17,148 bases of DNA from assembly GCA_002342985.1 (NCBI GenBank), contig DDRC01000047.1, forward strand, positions 1 to 17,148, written 5' to 3'. The position numbers were made by a program, and so were the translations under genes. The notes under the pieces are model-generated. The model was not told the origin of the DNA. It made no database searches and worked only from the letters and a program-made list of their open reading frames with translations. Position 1 is the stretch's first letter. Each line of letters opens with the position of its first letter. Below are positions 1 to 6,133 of this stretch, piece after piece. Source of the DNA: Flavobacteriales bacterium UBA2426 (GTDB lineage: Bacteria; Bacteroidota; Bacteroidia; Flavobacteriales_F; PHOS-HE28).

Positions 1-580
<580 letters not shown>

Positions 581-1000
581 ATGACACCAGAGCCCCGTGC
601 GCATGATGCCGGCATCGCCACGCTTATCGTGGCGCGACCCGACCTGCTGGAGATCCACTACCACGGAGGCATCGTATTCAATGCGGATGCCGTGGCGGCG
701 GTACAGGCGAAGCGCCGCGAGGTGATGGGCGACCGGCCCTATGCCACGCTCACCATCATACCGGAGGACGTGGACTACAGCATGGATTCCATGGAACGGG
801 ACCAGGGGCATGGCGACCGCGCACGAAGCCAGCTCCTGGCTTCCGCAGTGGTGGCCAAGGCCAGCATGATCGAGCTGCTCACCAAGCTTTACCTCTCCTA
901 TTACCCGCAGCTGCACCGCACGCTGGTCACGGACGACGAGCAGGCCGCACGCCACTGGCTCGACCGGCAGCTGGCCCAGATCACGCCCACTGGGAGCTGA
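581..1000 (+). CDS. Small SpoIIAA/STAS-like protein (DUF7793-type), function unknown
   Basis: A 139-residue soluble protein with no signal peptide or membrane segment. Residues 22-60 carry an LEIHYHGG..FNADAV.AVQAKRREVMGDRPY pattern, followed by TLTIIPEDVDYS. Residues 85-130 give A.S.VVAKASMIELLTKLYLSYYPQLHRTLVTDDEQAARHWL in the alternating helix/strand order typical of SpoIIAA-like proteins of Bacteroidota, where the C-terminal helix is an 'E.A..WL' motif. Such proteins are usually annotated as hypothetical, and no partner or substrate is known to me. The first ATG is used because no other Met occurs before residue 49. It converges on the DUF4199 gene, with a dyad over both stop codons. The fold assignment is from pattern memory and only moderately sure; the coding call is stronger. 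Confidence 0.7.
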   Translation: MTPEPRAHDAGIATLIVARPDLLEIHYHGGIVFNADAVAAVQAKRREVMGDRPYATLTIIPEDVDYSMDSMERDQGHGDRARSQLLASAVVAKASMIELLTKLYLSYYPQLHRTLVTDDEQAARHWLDRQLAQITPTGS

Positions 1001-1037
1001 GCCCGCGATCCGCCGACGCTCCCTTCAGGCGGCTCAG
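997..1037. terminator. Possible bidirectional terminator between convergent genes
   Basis: CTGAGCC at 997-1003 and GGCTCAG at 1031-1037 form a perfect 7-base inverted repeat overlapping the stop codons of both convergent genes. CCGCC and GGCGG inside offer an alternative pairing. There is no T tract, so intrinsic termination is only inferred. Confidence 0.35.
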
Positions 1038-1549
1038 GCGCTTGGCTTCCGCTTCAACAGGGCCGCGCAGATCAAGCTAATGAGCAGCCCCACCGGAAGG
1101 ATCTCCAGGTAGGTGAAGGCGACCTTCACCACCGGGTTCTTGTAGAGCTCTCCGAAGGACCGCATCTCCGCCACCTTGGCCTGCACCTCCGCCTCCGGTG
1201 CGCCGCCCTGCTCCAGCTCAGCCTTCGTATGCGCGATGTAGCTCTCCATGAAATCCTGCTCCATGCCGGCGCTGAGCACCAGCCAGGATGCCACGTACAG
1301 GGTGGAAGCGACAGCGGTGATCGCCATGCCCAGCAGGAAGGCCCTGCCGAAGCTGATGACCCCGCCCAAGTGCCGGTCGCGGCAGGCCCGCACCCCGAAG
1401 TAGATGGTGGAGAGGGCAATGACCATGGTGGTGTAGCCGATCAGCTCGCCATTCTCCCAGTCGTGCTGGCCGTCGCCAAGGGTCAGCCACATCATGGCCG
1501 AGACGATGATGCCGGCGATGGTGCCGTAGATGAGGACGATGCGTTTCAT
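1034..1549 (-). CDS. DUF4199 family membrane protein
   Basis: A 171-residue integral membrane protein with four hydrophobic segments, near residues 3-23, 37-57, 68-95 and 143-166. The loop between the third and fourth is long, polar and rich in Glu and Ala (MEQDFMESYIAHTKAELEQGG and on). This four-helix plan, with GAFLLG-like FGRAFLLGM before helix three and F(T)YLEILPVGL before helix four, is that of DUF4199, found almost only in Bacteroidota and of unknown biochemical role. The ATG at 1549 is chosen because it puts a Lys-Arg pair directly ahead of helix one; starts at 1579 or 1555 add non-family residues. It lies 113 bases downstream of the LuxR-type gene on the same strand. A putative promoter box in the gap suggests it may be transcribed on its own. 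Confidence 0.85.
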   Translation of the reverse strand: MKRIVLIYGTIAGIIVSAMMWLTLGDGQHDWENGELIGYTTMVIALSTIYFGVRACRDRHLGGVISFGRAFLLGMAITAVASTLYVASWLVLSAGMEQDFMESYIAHTKAELEQGGAPEAEVQAKVAEMRSFGELYKNPVVKVAFTYLEILPVGLLISLICAALLKRKPSA

Positions 1550-1645
1550 GTGCATGCGGGTTTCGAGGACGCGAACCAACGGCGATCATGCGGTCAGCGC
1601 ATCATCCTTCGGTCGGAATCAGGCGTCCTGCAGCGAAGATCCATA

Positions 1646-1653
1646 CCAAAGTA
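1646..1653 (-). promoter_or_regulatory. Putative -7 promoter box (TACTTTGG)
   Basis: Lies between the LuxR-type gene and the DUF4199 gene, 96 bases ahead of the latter's ATG. It resembles the box at 2180-2187 (TACTTTGC). No paired -33 box is seen. Confidence 0.25.
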
Positions 1654-1662
1654 CGAGCGCGA

Positions 1663-2112
1663 TCAAGGTATGAGGCCCAGCGTTCTTGCTTCATGCACCG
1701 CCTCGGTGCGCCGCCGCACGGCCAGCTTCCGGAACAGGCTGGATGCATGCGACTTCACCGTGGGCAGCGAGATGAAGAGCTTGTCCGCGATCTCCTGGTT
1801 GGAGCAGCCTTGCGCCATCAGCTGGAGCACATCCAGCTCACGGCCGCTGATGCCCCGTGCGCGGACCGCCTCCTCATGCGGCAGGGGCTGCGCTGCGAGG
1901 GGCGCTTCCTTCCGTCTACCCTCCGGCAGCTTCGCCCCCGCCCAAGCGCCGAGGGCCGCGAAGACCACCGCCACCGCGCCCACGTAACCTTCCACGGGCA
2001 GATCGCGCATCCAGAAGCTGTACTCCATGACCCTCAGGAGGAGCACCAGCGCAGCCAAGGCCGAACCGTAAGGCACCACGGTCCTCCAGAAACCGCATGG
2101 AATCCCCTGCAT
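1663..2112 (-). CDS. Membrane-anchored LuxR-type (GerE) transcriptional regulator
   Basis: A 149-residue protein. Two hydrophobic segments (about 11-28, ALAALVLLLRV, and 43-62, YVGAVAVVFAALGAWAGA) precede a short linker and a GerE-type helix-turn-helix at about 88-140. The C-terminal domain shows ISGRELDVLQLMAQGCSNQEIADKL, then ISLPTVKSHASSLFRKL and RRRTEAV, with the conserved E, L, G, N..IA, VK.H and L..KL positions of the family. It lacks a receiver domain, so it is not a response regulator; the DNA-binding domain is tethered to the inner membrane. The ATG at 2112 is preferred over 2145 or 2124 because family members start shortly before the first helix. Small membrane LuxR proteins next to DUF4199 genes are a recurring pair in Bacteroidota. 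Targets are unknown. Confidence 0.85.
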   Translation of the reverse strand: MQGIPCGFWRTVVPYGSALAALVLLLRVMEYSFWMRDLPVEGYVGAVAVVFAALGAWAGAKLPEGRRKEAPLAAQPLPHEEAVRARGISGRELDVLQLMAQGCSNQEIADKLFISLPTVKSHASSLFRKLAVRRRTEAVHEARTLGLIP

Positions 2113-2179
2113 TGTGCGAGCCATCGCCGCAAATCTCGGTAGCACGTTCCACCTGTGCGCTGGATTCCATCGCCGGTGC

Positions 2180-2187
2180 TACTTTGC
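2180..2187 (+). promoter_or_regulatory. Putative -7 promoter box (TACTTTGC)
   Basis: A close but imperfect match to TAnnTTTG, 27 bases upstream of the ATG at 2215, in the 102-base gap shared with the divergent LuxR-type gene. Confidence 0.35.
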
Positions 2188-2214
2188 ATCGGCCGAACCA
2201 TACCGCCCGTCGCC

Positions 2215-2622
2215 ATGCGCGTACTGCTCCTGCCCTTGTTGGCACTCCTCGCCACCAGCCTCAACGCGCAAAGCGTCAACGATCCCGTGGAGATCGACTA
2301 CCAAGGCACATGGTACCCTGGCACGGTCCTGAAAGTGGAGGCGGAGAAGTACTTCGTCACCTACGATGGCTGGGATGAGTCCTGGAATGAATGGGTGGGC
2401 AAGGAGCGGCTGCGCGGCATGAGGCCAGCGGAACCCGCCGCGCCGCCACCAGCTCCCGAGCCCAAGTACAACGTCGGTGACCGCGTGGAGATCCAGTTCG
2501 GATTCAACACGGCGAATGCCACCGTGGTGGGCGTGAACGCCACGGAAGGCAAGTACGAGTTGAAGGTGGACGGGATGGATACCATGTGGTACACCGGGGA
2601 CCTCATCATCCGGAAGCTCTGA
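2215..2622 (+). CDS. Secreted protein with two Tudor/Agenet-like barrels
   Basis: A 135-residue protein. The ATG at 2215 gives a clean signal peptide (MRVLLLPLLALLATSLNAQ) followed by the mature chain; an upstream in-frame ATG at 2155 would bury it. The mature part has two small beta-barrel-like units. The first (about 24-65) carries VEIDYQGTWYPGTVLKV, FVTYDGWDESWNEWV and RLR, which is Tudor-knot or Agenet-like. After a Pro-Ala linker (AAPPPAPEP) the second (about 82-135) carries YNVGDRVEIQFGFN, ATVVGVN, YELKVDGMDTMWY and LIIRKL. These domains bind methylated lysine/arginine or nucleic acid in eukaryotes. In secreted bacterial proteins the ligand is not known, and no function is claimed here. 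The gene is divergent from the LuxR-type regulator, which may control it. Confidence 0.8.
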   Translation: MRVLLLPLLALLATSLNAQSVNDPVEIDYQGTWYPGTVLKVEAEKYFVTYDGWDESWNEWVGKERLRGMRPAEPAAPPPAPEPKYNVGDRVEIQFGFNTANATVVGVNATEGKYELKVDGMDTMWYTGDLIIRKL

Positions 2623-2646
2623 CCGGCCCGCACCTGACCGCAGGGA

Positions 2647-2663
2647 GCTTCACTGCATGAAGC
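2647..2663. terminator. Small hairpin between convergent genes
   Basis: GCTTCA at 2647-2652 and TGAAGC at 2658-2663 form a 6-base stem with a 5-base loop in the 98-base gap between the convergent genes ending at 2622 and 2721. No T tract follows on either strand. Confidence 0.25.
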
Positions 2664-2720
2664 CGCGCGCGAACAGCGAGTGCCGCAGCCAGGGCTGAGC
2701 GAGGCCCATCCAGACGGGCT

Positions 2721-3257
2721 TCATCGCCGGTATTCGCTCTGCACCAGGCCGCCGGGATAGGTGCGGCTTTCGACGAGCTTCCAGCGGATGTCGGTCTCCA
2801 ATGCGCCGAACAGCGGGATGCCTTGGCCGATGAGCACCGGCAGCCGGGTGATGATCAGGCGGTCGATCAAGCCCGCGCGCAGGAAGCGTTGGATGGTGAG
2901 GCCACCATCGATGTAAAGGCGGTGCAGGCCTTTGGGCGCGAGCGCGGCGACCAGTTCCTGCGGCGATGCGCTCATCACCTCCGCATCAGCGCCCCGGGAG
3001 CGCGCGGCGGCGAGGTCGACCGGCCGGGTGCTGAGCACGATGACCTTCTTCGTGTAGGGCCATTGCTCGAAGCCCATCACGACTTCGAAGGTGTTGCGCC
3101 CCATCACGATGGCATCGATACCGGCTATGAAAGCCTCGTAGCCGTGGTCGCCCATCGCAGCCGTGCCGTCGCCCTCCAGGAAATCAAGCGCGCCATCGGG
3201 ACGGGCGATGAAACCGTCGAGGCTGACGCCGCAGAACACGGAACAAGTGGTGGACAT
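2721..3257 (-). CDS. Dihydrofolate reductase family protein (RibD C-terminal fold)
   Basis: A 178-residue cytosolic protein of the RibD C-terminal / dihydrofolate-reductase-like family, single-domain NADPH-dependent reductases whose true substrates are mostly unknown. Visible motifs in order are VFCGVSLDGFIARPDG..DFL near the N-terminus, AFIAGIDAIVMGRNTFE, WPYTKKVIVLSTRP, GLHRLYIDGG for the nucleotide-binding turn, GLIDRLIITRLPVLIGQGIP, and PGGLVQSEYRR at the end. The ATG at 3257 starts directly before the first strand; an upstream ATG at 3281 adds eight residues not typical of the family. Length is normal for the family. A truncated copy of its C-terminus lies at 4087-4233. Its neighbours give no pathway. 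Confidence 0.9.
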   Translation of the reverse strand: MSTTCSVFCGVSLDGFIARPDGALDFLEGDGTAAMGDHGYEAFIAGIDAIVMGRNTFEVVMGFEQWPYTKKVIVLSTRPVDLAAARSRGADAEVMSASPQELVAALAPKGLHRLYIDGGLTIQRFLRAGLIDRLIITRLPVLIGQGIPLFGALETDIRWKLVESRTYPGGLVQSEYRR

Positions 3258-3373
3258 GAAGACAAGGTAGGAATCGAACAACAGACTGCTTCGGTCATCC
3301 CTTCAGCCCGCATCCGCAACAAGCTGTCGCACGTGCGGGCAAGGGCTCCGCGAACCATGGTCCAGCAAGCTGC

Positions 3374-3463
3374 CGGTCCATTGCAGCGGACCTGACCAAC
3401 AACGATGAGGCGCAGGGAGCGAGACAGACCGCTACGGAGGCTTGATAGGAGACCCGGTGGCGA
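3374..3463 (+). repeat. Degenerate copy of the main repeat family (copy 1)
   Basis: A GGTCC...GGACC dyad at about 3375-3392 is followed by GACAGACCGCTACGGAGG and then GGAGACCCGGTGGCG. The order matches the GTCCGCT...AGCGGAC, GACAGACCCGGCGGAGG and GGACACCCTGCGGTGG blocks of the clear copies, but with many changes. The orientation is the same as all other copies. Confidence 0.35.
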
Positions 3464-3488
3464 CCAGACACAGTGACCGCAGGATCCT

Positions 3489-3496
3489 TAGCTTCA
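3489..3496 (+). promoter_or_regulatory. Putative -7 promoter box (TAGCTTCA)
   Basis: Ends only four bases before the ATG at 3501. The same TAnCTTCA-plus-four-bases-plus-ATG layout is seen at 5122-5134, suggesting leaderless or nearly leaderless transcripts. Confidence 0.35.
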
Positions 3497-3500
3497 TTCC

Positions 3501-4093
3501 ATGCATGCCATCCTCACCCTCGTGTTCATCGCCGCGCTGGTGCTGAAACTGCTGCACCTCCCCTACCACACCGTCCTTCTTCTTGCAGTGGCCGCCATCG
3601 GCATCGGCACAAGCCTATCCGGCCTGCGCAGCGAACGGAAGTCCGAAGCCTGGTGCCGGCTCGCTTTCTGGACCTGGCTGCTGCACCTGGTGGCGCTGCT
3701 GAAGCTCTTCCCCTTCCGCACGGCCACGCTTGTCCTCGCGGTGGCAATCACGGTCGTTGCGGTCTTCATGGCCTTCCGCCACCGCCCTCTGACCAACGCG
3801 CTGCGCCCCCTTGCCGGCGCATTCATAGCGGTGATGCTCGTGATGGCCGTCCCGACCGCCACGCGATTCCACTTCACCAACCTGCGCTTCAGCCTGGAGC
3901 GCGTGGAACGTGGGACAAGTACAGCTTCCTCCTTTCGCGCGAAGGGCGGAAGACGGAGGCGCTGGCGGCCAACGATGCCGCGCTTGCCGCCGCAGCCGGC
4001 GCTGCGCCAGCCTTACAGGACCTGATGGAGCGCCGCACCCTGATCGAGCAGGATGCCTGGGACCGCTACGTGCCACTGGGTCACGGTCAGTGA
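3501..4093 (+). pseudogene. Four-helix membrane protein with C-terminal TPR-like segment, frameshifted
   Basis: The first frame (3501 to about 3910) encodes a membrane protein with hydrophobic segments near residues 3-20, 24-40, 52-70, 75-92 and 102-118, ending in RFHFTNLRFSLERVE. It then runs into low-complexity Arg/Pro residues. The next frame takes over at about 3912 with WDKYSFLLSREGRKTEALAAN, a TPR-like helix pair, and ...QDLMERRTLIEQDAWDRYVPL to a stop at 4093. Joining the two frames gives a sensible protein of about 198 residues, so a single-base loss near 3905-3912 is inferred. It may be a real inactivating mutation or an assembly/sequencing error. The function is unknown. The 3' end overlaps the end of the convergent reductase fragment by 7 bases. 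Confidence 0.7.
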
Positions 4094-4233
4094 GTCGCTA
4101 GCGCGTATTCGCATCGCACCAACCCGCCCGGGAAGCTGCGGCTCGCCACCAGCCACAAGGGAATATCCTTCCCCAACGGGCCGAAGAGCACCAACACCTG
4201 CTTGACGATAAGCCGATCGATGAGGCCCTCACA
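4087..4233 (-). pseudogene. Truncated second copy of a dihydrofolate-reductase-family C-terminus
   Basis: The minus-strand frame reads GLIDRLIVKQVLVLFGPLGKD, then LWLVASRSFPGGLVRCEYA. This parallels the end of the intact gene at 2721-3257 (GLIDRLIITR, LFGALETDI, LVESRTYPGGLVQSEYR). The copy lacks about ten residues between the VKQ and LFG motifs, and everything before GLIDRL is missing; upstream sequence in the frame shows no reductase motifs. It is therefore a remnant of a paralogue with an internal deletion, not an expressed enzyme. It lies next to the frameshifted membrane gene, so this segment shows decay on both strands. Confidence 0.7.
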
Positions 4234-4336
4234 ACGTATGCAATGCCTATCACTCTTCAGTGAGACTAGTAAGCACAAGCGCAGGGCACGGTTCTGGCGC
4301 ACGGAAGAAGCCCTGTTGTGGGCTCGCTGCACGCGT

Positions 4337-4978
4337 TCACAACCGCGTCACCAGCAGGGGATCCACCGCACGCTTCCTGTTCAGCAGGTCCTCCACGGCA
4401 CCCACGGAGGGTTCCTGCTGCAGATGCTCCACCTCCGTGGTGGTGAGCCCCACCAACTGCAGGAAGCGCAGCTCGCCATGCGGTGTCGCGATGGTGCCCA
4501 GCTCGGGATCCTCGGCGATCGCCAGGCCGGTGATGTCCGTGTCCATACCCAGGCGGATGGGGCCCTTGGCCGGGATGAACTCGTTGGGCTCGAACCAGCG
4601 CCCGCTGCCGTGCAGGTAGCGCGCCAGGTTGTTCATCAGGCCCGTTACCCAGGTGGGATCCTCCTCCTCGCCCGGCACCGGGTACACGCGGAAGGTGAGC
4701 TCGATGCCGAGACCGCTGTAAAGGCCTCCCACTGCGGCCTCATCGTAGTAGAGGGCGCTGAGGCCGTAGCTCACCACATGGATGTGTCCGGGAACGCCCG
4801 GATGGTCGTAGTAGCTGGTGCCGTCCAGCGGATCGGGGCCACCCGCGATGAAATGCAGCGGTGCGGCGTAGTGCCGGGGCTTCCGCTCGCCGTACACGGT
4901 GGCCAGGCGCGCATCGATGCACTGCCAACCGACCGCATCGTCCGTTGTGTAGGTGGCTTGGTATTCCTCCAGGGTCAT
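4337..4978 (-). CDS. Suppressor-of-fused (SUFU) domain protein
   Basis: A 213-residue cytosolic protein consisting of one SUFU domain. The family features visible are GWQCIDARLATVYGERKPRHY near residues 17-37, then LHFIAGGPDPLDGTSYYD, HIHVVSYGLSALYYDE, GIELTFRV, WVTGLMNNLARY, and later PNEFIPAKGPI and LRFLQLVGLTTTE. These are the most conserved parts of bacterial SUFU proteins. The ATG at 4978 is used because it begins MTLEEYQ just before the domain; the open frame upstream adds unrelated residues. In bacteria SUFU domains are known as immunity proteins of polymorphic toxin and contact-dependent systems, and are also found alone. No toxin gene is present here, so it is an orphan immunity protein or has another role. 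Confidence 0.9.
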   Translation of the reverse strand: MTLEEYQATYTTDDAVGWQCIDARLATVYGERKPRHYAAPLHFIAGGPDPLDGTSYYDHPGVPGHIHVVSYGLSALYYDEAAVGGLYSGLGIELTFRVYPVPGEEEDPTWVTGLMNNLARYLHGSGRWFEPNEFIPAKGPIRLGMDTDITGLAIAEDPELGTIATPHGELRFLQLVGLTTTEVEHLQQEPSVGAVEDLLNRKRAVDPLLVTRL

Positions 4979-4997
4979 TTGCGGCAATAACGAGGAA

Positions 4998-5005
4998 CGA
5001 ATGTA
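4998..5005 (-). promoter_or_regulatory. Putative -7 promoter box (TACATTCG) for the SUFU gene
   Basis: On the minus strand this is TAnnTTCG, 19 bases ahead of the SUFU ATG at 4978. Confidence 0.35.
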
Positions 5006-5121
5006 CCCGGAGCGGTCAGGATGGAGCGTGGTTCGATCGAACGCTGAAAAGCGACACGTAAGCGGACAGCTCCGGCGGAGGCACTGTGCCGCACCCTCCA
5101 TGGTCGCAACTGCCGCCCCCC

Positions 5122-5129
5122 TACCTTCA
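5122..5129 (+). promoter_or_regulatory. Putative -7 promoter box (TACCTTCA)
   Basis: Ends four bases before the ATG at 5134, the same layout as the box at 3489. It suggests a near-leaderless transcript. Confidence 0.35.
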
Positions 5130-5133
5130 CCCC

Positions 5134-5772
5134 ATGGCCATGCACCGCTCCTACGCCGCCTCCCACAAGGGGCTACGCAACATCCTCGGACAGTTCTCCC
5201 TGCTCGCCGGCCGCACCGACTACGGCAGCGCGGCGGACGTGCAACGCCTCAAGGCCTTGGGCGATGAGATGTTCATGCTCCTCACCCACCACCTGCACAC
5301 CGAGAACGACCACCTGCTCGCCCTGCTGGAGAAGCGTGTGCCCGGTGCCGCGCAGCACGACCTGCGCGACCACGAGGAGCTGGAGGTGATCCAACAGGAC
5401 GTGGCCGACCGGCTCGCCCGCTTGGACGGCACGCAGACGGCCCTCGAGGGCCACGCGTTCTACCTCGCCTTCACCGCGTTCCGAGGGCGCTACCTCGGTC
5501 ATATCCACCACGAGGAGGTGGTGACGGAGGAACTCCTCCTGAAGCACTTCTCCGAGGCCGAGCTCATCGCCAATAGCGAACGCATCGTGCAGCAGGTGGA
5601 GTTCCCCGTGCTGCTCACCTCGCTGAAGTGCATCGTGCCGGCACAGTCACGGGCGGAGAACCGCGCGCTCTTCGCGCAACTGAAGAACGCACCGCCCGAG
5701 GCCTGGAACGCGGCGATGGATGCCGTGCGGCCGGTGATGGAGGCTGGCGAGCTGGAAGCGGTGGCGGGCTGA
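5134..5772 (+). CDS. Hemerythrin HHE-domain protein
   Basis: A 212-residue cytosolic, all-helical protein. Candidate di-iron ligands follow the hemerythrin spacing: His11 in helix one, HHLHTENDH at 52-60 (His and Glu) in helix two, HDLRDHEE at 75-82 in helix three, and HIHHEE at 123-128 in helix four. Such proteins bind oxygen or nitric oxide, or sense or repair oxidative/nitrosative stress; which applies here cannot be read from the sequence. The last 70 residues (FPVLLTSLKCIVPAQSRAEN and on) form a helical tail seen in some Bacteroidota members. The ATG at 5134 is chosen over 5086 because a promoter-like box directly precedes it and the leader before it is non-family; 5140 is also possible. 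It is divergent from SUFU, and repeat copy 2 follows 33 bases after its stop. Confidence 0.85.
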   Translation: MAMHRSYAASHKGLRNILGQFSLLAGRTDYGSAADVQRLKALGDEMFMLLTHHLHTENDHLLALLEKRVPGAAQHDLRDHEELEVIQQDVADRLARLDGTQTALEGHAFYLAFTAFRGRYLGHIHHEEVVTEELLLKHFSEAELIANSERIVQQVEFPVLLTSLKCIVPAQSRAENRALFAQLKNAPPEAWNAAMDAVRPVMEAGELEAVAG

Positions 5773-5804
5773 GGCAGGCGTTGACACGACCTGAAATGGC
5801 TCCC

Positions 5805-5902
5805 CGCCGAAAGCACGACAGACCCGGCGGAGGTTGGGGAGGACACCCTGTGGTGGTCCAAGAGGGCGGATATTGAGGTGGACACCGTGCTGTGGTCTAG
5901 CG
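5805..5902 (+). repeat. Main repeat family, copy 2 (type with AGCACGACAGACCCGG)
   Basis: Contains GCACGACAGACCCGGCGGAG, then GGAGGACACCCTGTGGTGGT and CCAAGAG. The last block is repeated in weaker form about 37 bases on (GGTGGACACCGTGCTGTGG, TCTAGCG). It lies directly behind the hemerythrin-domain gene. The remaining gap 5903-6016 holds no gene and an AATCGCAGATCCGCG tract (about 5956-5970) that faintly resembles the second repeat family. Confidence 0.8.
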
Positions 5903-6016
5903 ATCAAGAGCATCCGTGTTAGCGGGAGGCAGGTCGATCAAGTAAGCGTGGCACGAATCGCAGATCCGCGTCAGCGACAGGAACGCTAGCGCGAGCGGGC
6001 GGCAAATGCGCCAAAA

Positions 6017-6053
6017 GGGGGACTACGGATCACAGATCCGGGGGAGCGGGGGG
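6017..6053 (+). repeat. Second repeat family, copy A (dyad)
   Basis: CGGATC-ACA-GATCCG at about 6026-6040 is a perfect 6-base stem with a 3-base loop, followed by GGGGAGCGGGGGGAG. The copy at 13124-13160 has the same order (GGA, ACCGCGGATCGCAGGACCG, CGGGAGCGGGGG). The spacing is the same without gaps. Confidence 0.65.
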
Positions 6054-6098
6054 AGTTCTGATTCTCCTGACGCACCGGGAACGTCACATGGTCAAGAC

Positions 6099-6106
6099 TA
6101 ACTTTA
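6099..6106 (+). promoter_or_regulatory. Possible -7 promoter box (TAACTTTA)
   Basis: Matches TAnnTTTG except for the final base, 27 bases before the ATG at 6134. No -33 box is seen. Confidence 0.25.
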
Positions 6107-6133
6107 CCAAGCGCCGAACCTTTCGCAGACCCG

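Noticed and set aside
1229..2142. Long plus-strand open frames opposite the DUF4199 and LuxR-type genes
   Set aside because: Low-complexity composition and no motif; the minus-strand genes have clear family features.
2649..2722. 24-codon frame after the reductase (MKPVWMGLAQPWLRHSLFAR) overlapping its stop
   Set aside because: The overlap is suggestive, but there is no homology I know and the length is too short to support a gene.
5020..5045. tRNA-like GGTTCGATC tract
   Set aside because: No cloverleaf stems can be formed around it.
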